Shown: positions 1 to 8,313 of the stretch, piece after piece
How the letters are laid out: every line of letters starts with the position of its first letter
Position numbering within the stretch: the first letter of the stretch is position 1
Origin: Curtobacterium sp. MCJR17_020
Lineage (GTDB): Bacteria > Actinomycetota > Actinomycetes > Actinomycetales > Microbacteriaceae
NCBI RefSeq assembly: GCF_003234365.2
Contig: NZ_CP126260.1
Location: forward strand, 372,001-436,000
Reading direction: 5' to 3'
Length of the DNA: 64,000 nucleotides
Notes under the pieces: generated by a model
Told to the model about the DNA's origin: nothing
The model's database searches: none
What the model saw: only the letters and a program-made list of their open reading frames with translations
Translations under genes and position numbers: made by a program

Positions 1-500
1 TGCGCCGAAGCGTCGGCGACTGCGGGCGTCGTGGCGGAGGCCAGCGGCGTGCTCGGTGCGCGGTTCTCGGCCGAGACCATCCACGCGAGCTGCTCGAGGC
101 GCTCGATGAAGCCGTGGAGCAGGTCCGCGGTCGTCGGGTCCTCTTCGTCGACCTCGTCGTGCACGTCGCGCATGGTGCCGGTCGCCTGGTAGAGGCGGAG
201 CGTCACCTGGTCGATGGCATCGTGGGTCGTGATCTCGCCGTCGGGGAACTGGTCGAGGTGGCTCGACGCCGCGACCGTGCTCGAGCGTCCGTCCGGCACG
301 GCGTACAGGGCGCGCATGCGCTCTGCCGTGTCGTCGGCGAACTCGCGTGCGGCATCGACGATCTCGTCGAGCTGCAGGTGCAGGTCGCGGAAGTTCGTGC
401 CGAGGATGTTCCAGTGGGCCTGCTTGCCCTGGAGGTGCAGGTCGATGAGGTCCACGAGGACCGCCTGGAGGTTCTTGGCCATCTTGTCCGAAGCGTGCAT
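1..500 (-). CDS. dps: Dps family ferritin-like DNA protection protein (3' end cut by window)
   Basis: Dps proteins form dodecamers that oxidise and store iron and protect DNA during starvation or oxidative stress. The translation begins MHASDKMAKNLQAVL and has the family ferroxidase pattern: a histidine before Trp (QAHW, H29), then H41 and D45 in DLHLQLDE. The first 166 residues are present; the frame is still open at base 1, so the last residues or the stop lie outside the window. Family members are about 155-190 aa, so little is missing. The start is chosen because AAAGGAG lies about 8 nt upstream. The gene is monocistronic as far as visible, with MarR-type gene 613-1125 upstream in the same direction. 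Confidence 0.9.
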   Translation of the reverse strand, partial: MHASDKMAKNLQAVLVDLIDLHLQGKQAHWNILGTNFRDLHLQLDEIVDAAREFADDTAERMRALYAVPDGRSSTVAASSHLDQFPDGEITTHDAIDQVTLRLYQATGTMRDVHDEVDEEDPTTADLLHGFIERLEQLAWMVSAENRAPSTPLASATTPAVADASA

Positions 501-612
501 GGTGGTGGCTCCTTTCGCGTCGGTGACCCTTCCGGTCTACGCGGTGCGGCCGTGACCACTCTCAGTGCGCACGGAACCGCCCTGTCCCCCGGGGTGTCCG
601 GCGGGGCGGAGC

Positions 613-1125
613 TCAGTGCGCGGGGGCCGGGTCGACCTGGTCGACGGCGCCGCGCATCTGCTCGAGGAACGACGCGACGATGCGTGCCTCGGAAGCGGGC
701 AGTCCCTCGGCGATCGACATCATCCGGCGGTGCATGATGCCGAGGGTCGCGCGGACCTCGTCATCGGTCTCGGTCGTCGGGGTGATCACGAGCGCTCGAC
801 GGTCGGTGGGGTGCGGGTCGCGGCGCACGTGGTTCGACTTCACCAGGCGGTCGATCAGGATCGTGGTCGACGCCGACGAGATCTTCAGGTAGGCGGCGAG
901 GTCCTTCGGGCTGACGCTGCGGCCCGAGCGCTGCGACTGCAGCAGGAAGCGCACGGCGAGCAGGTCGGTCTCGCCCATGCCCATCGAGTCGCGGGTGCGG
1001 CGGCGCATCGCGGTCTCGGCGGCCCGGTAGCGACGCAGGGCGTTGAGCACGGCGACCCCGCGCTGGGTCGCGTCGTCGTCGGGGAACCAGTACCCGGACG
1101 CCTCGGTGATCTCCTGCGTTGCCAT
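613..1125 (-). CDS. MarR family transcriptional regulator
   Basis: A 170-aa winged-helix regulator of the MarR family, which usually binds palindromic operators as a dimer and responds to phenolic ligands or oxidants. The recognition region reads LKISSASTTILIDRLVKSNHV, followed by a wing with DPHPTDRRALVI, the typical MarR D-x-R-R signature. The start is ATG 1125 rather than GTG 1131 because a TAGCCT hexamer lies at 1137-1132, exactly 6 nt before the ATG, matching the leaderless arrangement seen for many genes here. It is followed by dps in the same orientation after 112 bp, so control of dps is possible but not shown. Confidence 0.88.
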   Translation of the reverse strand: MATQEITEASGYWFPDDDATQRGVAVLNALRRYRAAETAMRRRTRDSMGMGETDLLAVRFLLQSQRSGRSVSPKDLAAYLKISSASTTILIDRLVKSNHVRRDPHPTDRRALVITPTTETDDEVRATLGIMHRRMMSIAEGLPASEARIVASFLEQMRGAVDQVDPAPAH

Positions 1126-1203
1126 TGCCACAGGCTAGTCCGTCTCGTATGGAGGCCGTCTAGCGACTTCCTGTGGGTGTGCCTGCTCCGTTCCCGCATG
1201 CAG

Positions 1204-1243
1204 GACGGGAGGCCCGTGGCGGGGTCGCCACGGGCCTCCCGTC
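1204..1243. terminator. Intergenic hairpin, recurring family (terminator of FMN reductase gene)
   Basis: Perfect 18-bp inverted repeat with a 4-nt loop; arm reads GACGGGAGGCCCGTGGCG. It lies just downstream of the stop of the minus-strand reductase gene (1278-1835). The same core recurs at 8193, 33923, 45778 and 50695. Confidence 0.8.
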
Positions 1244-1277
1244 CGTCCTGTGGTGCGGTCGACCGCACCCGGTCGCT

Positions 1278-1835
1278 CTACGCGGCGGCCTGCTCGGTCG
1301 AGGCGTCGGCGAGTGCGTTCAGCGCGCCCTGGACGAGCGAGGTGACCTCGGCGTCCTCGCGCGGGTGGGTCTCCGCGAAGCGGACGACCGACTGCGGGAT
1401 CGCGACCTTGACGTCCTCGAGGACCTTCGCACCGGCGATGCCGGCGACCTTGCGGGCGTCGTCGTGGGCCCACACGCCGCCGTACTGCCCGAACGCGGAA
1501 CCGATGGCGGCGAGCGGCTTGCCGGACAGCGGCGAGGCGCCGAACGGACGCGATGCCCAGTCGAGGGCGTTCTTCAGCACGGCCGGGATCGTGCCGTTGT
1601 ACTCGGGGGTGACGAGCAGGACGGCGTCCGCGGCGGCGATCGCGTCGCGGAAGGCGACGGCGGCGGCCGGCGGGGTGTCGCCGTCGATGTCCTCGTTGTA
1701 GAACGGCAGGTCGACGATGCCGTCGAACGTGGTGACCTCGATGCCCTCCGGCGCGTGGTGCGCCGCGGCCTCGGCGAGCTTGCGGTTGATGGAGTCGGCG
1801 CGGAGGCTGCCGACGAGTGCGAGGACGTTCGTCAT
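1278..1835 (-). CDS. NAD(P)H-dependent FMN reductase / flavin oxidoreductase
   Basis: A 185-aa flavodoxin-fold oxidoreductase of the NADPH-dependent FMN reductase family, which transfers electrons from NAD(P)H to FMN or to quinone/chromate-type acceptors. Seen: beta strand plus phosphate-binding loop LALVGSLRADSINRKL near the N-terminus, and the family hallmark TPEYNGTIPAVLKNALDW in the middle. The start at ATG 1835 is preferred over the longer open frame because AGAAGGA sits about 8 nt upstream and the protein then begins directly at the first strand. It stands alone, with a strong hairpin behind it. The physiological substrate cannot be deduced. Confidence 0.88.
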   Translation of the reverse strand: MTNVLALVGSLRADSINRKLAEAAAHHAPEGIEVTTFDGIVDLPFYNEDIDGDTPPAAAVAFRDAIAAADAVLLVTPEYNGTIPAVLKNALDWASRPFGASPLSGKPLAAIGSAFGQYGGVWAHDDARKVAGIAGAKVLEDVKVAIPQSVVRFAETHPREDAEVTSLVQGALNALADASTEQAAA

Positions 1836-1941
1836 GGTGATCCTTCTGGTTCGAGACGTTGTTCTGGGACGGAAAGGTGTCTGCGACAACCAATCCGAGC
1901 GTACGGCGTGCTATTCCCAGACCGCTGGGTACGGTGGCGAC

Positions 1942-3609
1942 GTGAGCACGCTTCGGACGCCGGCCAGCACGCCCCGCACGACGAACCCGGACTGGTGGCG
2001 CGATGCCGTCGTCTACCAGGTCTACCCACGCAGCTTCGCGGACTCGAACGCCGACGGCCTGGGCGACGTCGCGGGCATCACCAGCCGCGTGCCCTACCTG
2101 GCGGCGCTCGGCGTCGACGCCCTCTGGCTCTCGCCGTTCTTCCCGTCGCCCCTCGCCGACGGCGGGTACGACGTGGCCGACTACCGGGCGGTCGATCCGC
2201 GACTCGGCTCGCTCGAGGACCTGGACGCCCTGCTCCGGGCCGCGCACGAGCACGACCTGCGGGTGATCGTCGACATCGTGCCGAACCACACCTCGGACGA
2301 GCACGAGTGGTTCCGGGCGGCACTCGCGTCCGCGCCGGGCTCGCCGGAACGGGCGCGGTACGTGTTCCGCGACGGAAGCGGTCCCGCCGGGGAGCTGCCG
2401 CCGAGCGACTGGGTGTCGAACTTCGGCGGGAGCGCCTGGACGAGGGTCCCCGACGGCCAGTGGTACCTGCACCTCTTCGCGCCCGAGCAGCCCGACCTGG
2501 ACTGGTCGAACCCGTCCGTCCGTGCGGATTTCGAGGACACGCTGCGCTTCTGGTCGGACCGCGGGGTCGACGGCTTCCGGGTCGACGTCGCACACGGCCT
2601 GGCGAAGGACCTGTCGACGCCGTACCGGGCATCGAACGAGCACGCGCTGCCGCTCGACGGCTCCGACCCGCTGTACGACCGCGACGAGGTGCACGAGGTC
2701 TTCGCGTCCTGGCGCACCGTGCTCGACGAGTACGACCCGCCCCGGGCCGCGGTCGCCGAGGCCTGGGCGCCCGCACCGCGACGCGTCCTGTACGCCCGTC
2801 CCACCGAACTCGGGCAGGCGTTCAACTTCGACCTGCTCGAGGCGCCGTTCGAGGCCGCTGCGTTCCGGAGCATCATCGAGCGGAACCTGGCGGCGTCCGA
2901 GCAGTCCGGGGCCTCGAGCACCTGGGTGCTGTCGAACCACGACGTCGTGCGGCACGCCAGCCGCTACGGCCTGCCGGACGGCACCGACACCGATGCGTGG
3001 CTGCTGACGGACGGCACCACGCCCGAGCTCGACCGGGAGCGCGGCCTGCGCCGAGCCCGCGCCGCGACCCTGCTGATGCTCGCGCTGCCCGGGTCGTCGT
3101 ACGTCTACCAGGGCGAGGAACTCGGCCTGCACGAAGCCGCCGCGATCCCGCGTGACCAGTTGCAGGACCCGAAGTGGCTCCGCTCCGGACACACCGTCAA
3201 GGGCCGGGACGGGTGCCGCGTGCCGATCCCGTGGACGACCTCCGGGCCGTCGTTCGGCTTCGGGGACGTCGCGCCCCTGCTGCCGCAACCGGCTGACTTC
3301 GGGTCGTCGTCGGTGCAGGCGGAGGACGGGGATCCCGCGTCCACCCTGACGCTGTACCGGGCAGCGCTGGACGCGCGTCGCCGGTTGCAGCAGGGCGAGG
3401 AGCTCACCTGGCTCGAGTCCGACGCGGGCGCGTCCGGCGCGTCCGGCGCGGACGTGGTCGCGTTCGCGCGACACGACGGGTGGCGGTCGGTCACGAACCT
3501 CGGCACGACGCCGGTGCCGCTGCCGCCGGGGGACGTCGTGGTCGCGTCCGGGCCGCTCGGTGATGCGGCCGGCGTGCTGCCGGGCGAGACGACGGTCTGG
3601 CTGGCCTGA
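1942..3609 (+). CDS. GH13 alpha-glucosidase (oligo-1,6-glucosidase/alpha-glucosidase type)
   Basis: A 555-aa cytoplasmic glycoside hydrolase that releases glucose from alpha-linked oligosaccharides. The GH13 regions are all present: VYPRSFADSNADGLGD near the start, DIVPNHTS (111-118), GFRVDVAHG with nucleophile D215, VAEAW with acid/base E273, and SNHD with D334. There is no signal peptide. The start is GTG 1942: a TACGGT hexamer at 1930-1935 sits exactly 6 nt before it and there is no Shine-Dalgarno, so the mRNA is probably leaderless. No sugar transporter lies next to it. Distinguishing maltose, isomaltose or trehalose-derived substrates is not possible by eye. Confidence 0.92.
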   Translation: MSTLRTPASTPRTTNPDWWRDAVVYQVYPRSFADSNADGLGDVAGITSRVPYLAALGVDALWLSPFFPSPLADGGYDVADYRAVDPRLGSLEDLDALLRAAHEHDLRVIVDIVPNHTSDEHEWFRAALASAPGSPERARYVFRDGSGPAGELPPSDWVSNFGGSAWTRVPDGQWYLHLFAPEQPDLDWSNPSVRADFEDTLRFWSDRGVDGFRVDVAHGLAKDLSTPYRASNEHALPLDGSDPLYDRDEVHEVFASWRTVLDEYDPPRAAVAEAWAPAPRRVLYARPTELGQAFNFDLLEAPFEAAAFRSIIERNLAASEQSGASSTWVLSNHDVVRHASRYGLPDGTDTDAWLLTDGTTPELDRERGLRRARAATLLMLALPGSSYVYQGEELGLHEAAAIPRDQLQDPKWLRSGHTVKGRDGCRVPIPWTTSGPSFGFGDVAPLLPQPADFGSSSVQAEDGDPASTLTLYRAALDARRRLQQGEELTWLESDAGASGASGADVVAFARHDGWRSVTNLGTTPVPLPPGDVVVASGPLGDAAGVLPGETTVWLA

Positions 3610-3719
3610 GCGGACCAGCTCCGCCCGTTCTTCCTCCACAGCCAGGAGGCCCGTGGCCGCGTTCCACAGATCGGTTCCGGCCCGCCGTCTGGTGACGCCG
3701 GGATCGCGACGATCGGGGC

Positions 3720-5675
3720 ATGACAGAACCCACTGCTCCACCATCCGTCCCACGTCCGCTCCGGTCGCGGCTTGCCCGTCGCCTCGCCGCGACGTGCACC
3801 GCGCTGACCGCGCTCGCCGTGCTCGCGGCACCGACGATCCTGCCCTCGGGGTCGAGTGCGGCGACGCTCGACTTCCCCTACGTCAACCAGTTCTCCAGCG
3901 CGTCCGGCGGTGCCCTGCACGGTGACGCGGCGGTCTCCGGCGGGCGACTCCGGCTGACCGAGGACGTCCGCAACCAGGCCGGCGCCTGGTCGACGAACGA
4001 CACGTTCCCCTCGGACACGGGGCTCGAGATCGAGTTCACGTACGCGATGCACACCGCGAAGGACGACCCCGGGGCCGACGGCCTGCTGCTCTACCTCGCC
4101 GACGGCGCGGCGGCACAGGGCGTGGGGTCGTTCGGTGCCGGACTCGGGTACGCCTGCCGCAAGGAAGCCACCGAGGGCGGCGGGCGGCTGTGCGACCTGC
4201 CGGGGGTGCCCGGTGGCTTCGCGGGGATCGCGATCGACCACTACGGCAACTTCTCGTCGCGCATCAACGCCTCCGGGCCGGGAGCCCAGCCGGACCACGT
4301 CGTCGTCCGCGGCTCCGGCAACGGGATCGAGGGCTACCGGTACGTCGCCGGGGCTCCCGCCCCCGGCGGTACGGTGACGAACGGGGCGACGCCGCGGAAG
4401 GTCCGCATCACGCTGCTGCCGGGCGACGCCGGCGAGCTCTCGATGACCGTCCGGCTGCAGGTCGGCTCGACGATGCGCACCGTGCTCGACGCGGTCCCGC
4501 TGCACGGGGACGACCAGACGCCGCTGCCGAGCACCCTCCGCCTCGGGTTCGCCGGCGCCACCGGCAGCCACGTGAACAACCACGAGGTCGACGCCCTCAG
4601 GGTGTGGAAACCCGCCGACCTGTCCGTCGAGCACGACCTGCCCGCCACCGCCGTCGCCGGGGAACCCGTCCGGTACACCGTCACGGCGCGCAACCCCGGA
4701 CCGAACGCCGCCGACCCCAGCCCGCTGCAGGTGGACGTCCCCGACGGTGTCCAGGACGCCACGTGGACGTGCGAGGCGGTGACGGGTTCCGGCTGCGCCA
4801 CCCCGTCCGGGCAGGGCGACGTGGCGACCGACCTCGACCTGCCCCGCGGTGGTTCGGCGGTGGTGACGGTCGAAGGGCGGATCGCCGACGGGGTCGAGGG
4901 GGCGCTCGAGAGCGTCGCCACCATCGCGCCACCCACGTCGCTGTCCGACACGAACGAGTCCGACAACACCTCGCGGGCGAGCACGACCGTCGCCGTGCCG
5001 CCGGTCGTCGCACACGTCGAGACGGACAAGACGGTGTCGCCGTCCACCGTCGAGCCCGGCGACGAGGTGGAGTACACCGTGACCGCACGGAACCGCGGAC
5101 CGTCGGTCGCCCAGCAGGTCGGCGCGGTGGACGACCTGCCCGAGGCGATGCGGTTCGTCGGGTCCGACGACGGCTGCACGGCCGAGGGGCAGCGGGTGAC
5201 CTGCCGGTCCGACGTGGCGCTCACCGTGGGGGAGGCCCACGACTTCCGGCTCCGTGCCGTCCTCGACCCGGAGTACCAGGGGGACGGCTCCGACGTGGTG
5301 AACGTGGCCACGGCGACCTCCCCGACGGACCCGGACGGCGGCGACCCGTCGACCGAGGTCGCGATCGTCGTGGAGCAGGACGACGAGGGTCCCGCGTCGA
5401 GCCCGTCCCCGGCACCCGTACCCGACGACGACGAGGCATCGGTGCCGGATGCGCCCCGCCGCGACGACGGCGACGGCGACCGGGATCCCCGTGGCCCGGT
5501 CGCCGACGCGGGACCGCAGGCCGCACGGGGCGCCCTCGCCTACACCGGCGTCGACGACCTCGGGCTGCTCGCCGCGCTCGCCGCGGTGGGCGTCGCGGCC
5601 GGTTCGACGTGCTGGTGGCTCGCTCGTCGGCGTGGACGGCGGTCGGTGGTGACGGACGAGCAGCGGCGGTCCTGA
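3720..5675 (+). CDS. Secreted lectin-like/DUF11 protein with LAxTG cell-wall sorting signal
   Basis: A 651-aa exported wall protein. After a signal peptide (about 1-40) comes an L-type lectin-like domain (about 45-300) with features such as GADGLLLYLADG and GIAIDHYGNFSS. Two DUF11/CARDB-like repeats follow (about 300-420 and 425-540), each opening with a V-x-Y-T-V-T-A-R-N segment. A Pro/Asp-rich linker leads to LAYTG, a hydrophobic stretch and RRRGRR: a class E sortase signal typical of high-G+C actinobacteria. The start ATG 3720 is 6 nt after GACGAT (3708-3713). Likely role is adhesion or carbohydrate binding on the cell surface, an inference from domain content. Confidence 0.85.
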   Translation: MTEPTAPPSVPRPLRSRLARRLAATCTALTALAVLAAPTILPSGSSAATLDFPYVNQFSSASGGALHGDAAVSGGRLRLTEDVRNQAGAWSTNDTFPSDTGLEIEFTYAMHTAKDDPGADGLLLYLADGAAAQGVGSFGAGLGYACRKEATEGGGRLCDLPGVPGGFAGIAIDHYGNFSSRINASGPGAQPDHVVVRGSGNGIEGYRYVAGAPAPGGTVTNGATPRKVRITLLPGDAGELSMTVRLQVGSTMRTVLDAVPLHGDDQTPLPSTLRLGFAGATGSHVNNHEVDALRVWKPADLSVEHDLPATAVAGEPVRYTVTARNPGPNAADPSPLQVDVPDGVQDATWTCEAVTGSGCATPSGQGDVATDLDLPRGGSAVVTVEGRIADGVEGALESVATIAPPTSLSDTNESDNTSRASTTVAVPPVVAHVETDKTVSPSTVEPGDEVEYTVTARNRGPSVAQQVGAVDDLPEAMRFVGSDDGCTAEGQRVTCRSDVALTVGEAHDFRLRAVLDPEYQGDGSDVVNVATATSPTDPDGGDPSTEVAIVVEQDDEGPASSPSPAPVPDDDEASVPDAPRRDDGDGDRDPRGPVADAGPQAARGALAYTGVDDLGLLAALAAVGVAAGSTCWWLARRRGRRSVVTDEQRRS

Positions 5676-5681
5676 TCCGGT

Positions 5682-5717
5682 GCCGGGGTGGCGTCGCTCG
5701 GGCGACGCCACCCCGGC
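5682..5717 (+). terminator. Rho-independent-like hairpin after the LAxTG protein gene
   Basis: Perfect 16-bp stem (arm GCCGGGGTGGCGTCGC) with a TCGG tetraloop, beginning 7 nt after the stop of the surface protein gene. There is no clear T tract, as is common in this G+C range. Confidence 0.75.
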
Positions 5718-5821
5718 CGGGCATTCGAGCATCCTCAGTGCTGCGGAACCCCCGGCGGTCGGTCGGCTGCCACCGCGGCGGTAGGATCGATCTCACGATC
5801 CGCATGCCTGAAAGAGGTCCC

Positions 5822-6481
5822 GTGTCCGACACCGTGGACGACGCCACCACCGTGAACGAGGCGACCCAACGCGCGCGGTACTGGCCGATCCCGATCCTCC
5901 GGGCGGTCCCCGCCGCGGTCGTCGCGCTCGTCATCACCTTCTCGACGAACCACGCCGCCGGCTACGGCCTGCTGCTGTTCGCCGGCTTCGCCCTGGTCGA
6001 GGGAATCGTGCTCCTGTGGGCCGGCGTCGCGCGGCTCCCGCTCGACGGTCGGTCCCGCCGCACCACGCTGCTGCAGGCGGTCATCACCCTGCTCGCCGCC
6101 GTCGCCGGGTTCGCCGGCAACGGCCTCGGGCTGCCGGCGTTCATCTCGGTGATCGTCGCCTTCGCGGTGCTCACCGGGGCCCTCGAGCTGGCCCAGGGGC
6201 TGCGGGCTCGTCGTCGTTCCCCCTTCGCGCGGGACTGGACCACGATCGGCGCACTCACCCTGCTGCTCGCGATCGCGTTCCTCATCACCCCGCCGGACTA
6301 CTCGCAGCAGCTCGGTGGGGTGGAACAGGTCACCGGCACGCTGGACGCCTCGATCGTCCTGGTCGGCCTGCTCGGCGCCTACCTCGCCATCACGGCGGTC
6401 TTCCACGTGATCGCCGGCCTCTCGCACAAGTGGGGCACGGCCACGCCGGCCGTCGCCCCGGACGGAGCACCACACGCATGA
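5822..6481 (+). CDS. DUF308/HdeD-like multi-pass membrane protein
   Basis: A 219-aa integral membrane protein with about six hydrophobic helices, including VPAAVVALVITFSTNHAAG and LLLFAGFALVEGIVLLW. The layout of paired helices with short loops resembles the HdeD/DUF308 acid-resistance membrane proteins; function in actinobacteria is unknown. The start GTG 5822 is chosen because AAAGAGG lies 6 nt upstream. An ATG at 5804 in frame would bury that site. The stop overlaps the next gene by 4 nt (ATGA), so the two are co-translated. Confidence 0.75.
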   Translation: MSDTVDDATTVNEATQRARYWPIPILRAVPAAVVALVITFSTNHAAGYGLLLFAGFALVEGIVLLWAGVARLPLDGRSRRTTLLQAVITLLAAVAGFAGNGLGLPAFISVIVAFAVLTGALELAQGLRARRRSPFARDWTTIGALTLLLAIAFLITPPDYSQQLGGVEQVTGTLDASIVLVGLLGAYLAITAVFHVIAGLSHKWGTATPAVAPDGAPHA

Positions 6482-6741
6482 CCACCCCCAGCCGTCGTGA
6501 CCGTCTGCGCCCGGTCGAGCTCCTCGGGATCTCCGCGATCATCGCGGTGTTCACCGGGCTCGTCGTGCTGTTCTCGACGCGGGAACTGCAGCTGGCCGTG
6601 ATCTTCCTCGGCGTCGCGTTCATCGTGGTGGTCGTCGTGCTCGCGATGCTCCAGCTCGCGTCGACGAGCGACCAGGACGACAACGACATGCTCGGCGGGC
6701 ACAAGACGCCCGGCGACGGCGAGGGCGACGACTTCCACTGA
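6478..6741 (+). CDS. Small two-helix membrane protein of unknown function
   Basis: An 87-aa protein beginning MTTPSRRDRLRPVELLG, with two hydrophobic helices (about 13-33 and 36-60) and an acidic, Asp/Gly-rich cytoplasmic tail ending DGEGDDFH. It overlaps the preceding DUF308-like gene by ATGA, so both proteins are probably made together and may act as a pair. I do not recognise a named family. Confidence 0.75.
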   Translation: MTTPSRRDRLRPVELLGISAIIAVFTGLVVLFSTRELQLAVIFLGVAFIVVVVVLAMLQLASTSDQDDNDMLGGHKTPGDGEGDDFH

Positions 6742-6858
6742 TCCACTGCGGGCGCCGTCGCGCGCATCGCTGTGCGGACACGCCCGGGATCACGTTTCCG
6801 CCACGGTCCTGTCAGGATCGTGGGTCCTGCCGACACCTCTGGGTGAAGGAGGTGGGAT

Positions 6859-7404
6859 GTGGACGTGACGACCGGCACCGACACGGACGAAGGACTCGTT
6901 CGTGCGATCGCGCAGGGGGACACCGGTGCGCTCGCACGGGTGTTCGACCGCTACGCCGCCACGCTCACCCGGTACGCCTGGGCCCTCGTCGACGACCGGT
7001 CCGACGTCGAGGAGATCGTGCAGGACACGTTCCTCACGCTCTGGCAGCGGGCGGTGACGCTCGAGCTCCCGGCGGACACCGTGCTGCCGTGGCTGCTCGT
7101 CGTCTGCCGGAACCACGCCTTCAACACCGGCCGGAAGCAGGCGCGTCGGCGCGCTGACGAACTGCCCGAACACCTGGCCGCTCCCACCGACCAGGACGAG
7201 GCCCGTGACCTCCTGCGCTGGGTCCGCGACGAGATCGCCGCACTCCCCGCCACCGACCGCCGCATCTGCGAGCTCTGCCTGCTCGAGGGGTACTCGTACG
7301 CCGAGGCCGCCGAGATGCTCGGACTCAGTGTCGGAGCGGTCACGCAGCGGGTCTCCCGCAGCCGACGCCGACTCAAGAAGGTGGTGACGCACGATGAACA
7401 CTGA
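6859..7404 (+). CDS. ECF-type RNA polymerase sigma factor
   Basis: A 181-aa sigma-70 family factor of the extracytoplasmic function group. Region 2 is seen as ALARVFDRYAATLTRYAW and the conserved VEEIVQDTFLTLWQ. Region 4 carries LPATDRRICELCLLEGYSY and the helix-turn-helix AEMLGLSVGAVTQRVSRSR. The start GTG 6859 is fixed by AAGGAGG 6-12 nt upstream; the ATG two bases earlier runs into a stop. The last 11 nt overlap the next gene, a membrane protein, in the usual sigma/anti-sigma layout. Confidence 0.93.
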   Translation: MDVTTGTDTDEGLVRAIAQGDTGALARVFDRYAATLTRYAWALVDDRSDVEEIVQDTFLTLWQRAVTLELPADTVLPWLLVVCRNHAFNTGRKQARRRADELPEHLAAPTDQDEARDLLRWVRDEIAALPATDRRICELCLLEGYSYAEAAEMLGLSVGAVTQRVSRSRRRLKKVVTHDEH

Positions 7405-8188
7405 ACCTCCCGAGGGAGACGACCTGCAGCGCATGCTCGTCTCGATGAAGCAGAACGTCCTCGAGCGCGCCACCCCGCGGGCCGCGCGGCGTCGTGGCAG
7501 ATCCGGCATCGTCATCGGTGTCGTGGCGCTCCTGGCCGTGGGCACCGCGACCGGAGCCGTCGCCCTGACGCTCTCCCAGCAGGACACCCCGGTCGCCGCG
7601 CCCACCCAGACGCAGGTGCCCGAGCCCTCGCCGACGGCCACCACCCCGAGTTCCGCGCCGATCACCGGCACGCCCCGCCCCACGGCCACCGCCACCCCGA
7701 CAGCGCCGAGCACGACCGCCGCGATCCCGACGGAGTGCCGTGCGTTGGTGCCCGCGTCCGACTACGACCGCCTCTTCGGCGACACGCCGGTCATGCGGGT
7801 GGAACCCCCCGAGGAGGGGCTCCCGCCGGAGTACACGGCGGCGCCGGGAGTCCAGCCGGACGTCGATCCGGACACGGCGCCGACGAAGCTGTACTGCCTC
7901 TGGAAGGACCCACGGACCGACATCAGCGGCTTGGCGATCACCGTCGGTACCGGAACGCCGGAGCAGATCGCGGCGAGCGAGCGTGGACTGTTCGACGGCT
8001 GGAACCCGACGTGCGAGGTGGTCGACGGCATCAGGACCTGCAGTCAGACGAAGCAGGATCCGATGTACGGCACGGACTGGGCGAGGACGATGTACACCCG
8101 CGGCGACACGTGGGTGCAGATCGACCAGTCGAACTTCCCGACCAACGGGCTGCTGCCCGCTGTCGTCGGGGAGATCTGGGGGGACTGA
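7394..8188 (+). CDS. Single-pass membrane protein, candidate partner/anti-sigma of the ECF factor
   Basis: A 264-aa protein with a short cytoplasmic N-terminus (about 1-38), one transmembrane helix (about 39-60, GIVIGVVALLAVGTATGAV), a Pro/Thr-rich linker (about 65-112) and an extracytoplasmic domain with four cysteines. It starts inside the sigma gene, so translation is coupled. The N-terminal part lacks the HxxxCxxC zinc anti-sigma motif, so it is a non-ZAS candidate only by position and topology. The outer domain is not recognised. Confidence 0.75.
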   Translation: MNTEPPEGDDLQRMLVSMKQNVLERATPRAARRRGRSGIVIGVVALLAVGTATGAVALTLSQQDTPVAAPTQTQVPEPSPTATTPSSAPITGTPRPTATATPTAPSTTAAIPTECRALVPASDYDRLFGDTPVMRVEPPEEGLPPEYTAAPGVQPDVDPDTAPTKLYCLWKDPRTDISGLAITVGTGTPEQIAASERGLFDGWNPTCEVVDGIRTCSQTKQDPMYGTDWARTMYTRGDTWVQIDQSNFPTNGLLPAVVGEIWGD

Positions 8189-8192
8189 CGGC

Positions 8193-8228
8193 CGGGAGGC
8201 CCGTGGCGGACCCGCCACGGGCCTCCCG
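8193..8228. terminator. Recurring hairpin terminator after the sigma factor operon
   Basis: Perfect 16-bp inverted repeat (arm CGGGAGGCCCGTGGCG) with a 4-nt loop, starting 5 nt after the stop of the membrane protein gene. Same core as the hairpin at 1204. Confidence 0.8.
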
Positions 8229-8255
8229 TCCGCCGGTGGGGCGACCACCGCAGAT

Positions 8256-8308
8256 CGTGAGCAGAAACGGTCACCTCACGCGCCGCGACCCGACCATTCC
8301 TGCTCACG
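8256..8308. repeat. Imperfect 17-bp inverted repeat between convergent genes
   Basis: Arms 8256-8272 (CGTGAGCAGAAACGGTC) and 8292-8308 pair at 15 of 17 positions around a 19-nt loop. It sits just past the stop of the minus-strand LysR gene and next to the unrelated hairpin at 8193, so it may terminate the LysR transcript or be a dispersed palindromic element. Confidence 0.6.
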
Positions 8309-8313
8309 AAGCG

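Noticed and set aside
1135..3831. Long minus-strand open frame of 898 codons opposite the reductase and GH13 genes
   Set aside because: Translation is Arg/Pro/Gly-rich without domains, typical of the antisense frame of high-G+C genes; the GH13 gene on the other strand has all catalytic motifs.
3105..5732. Minus-strand open frame of 875 codons over the lectin/DUF11 gene
   Set aside because: No recognisable motif, composition of a shadow frame, and no ribosome site.
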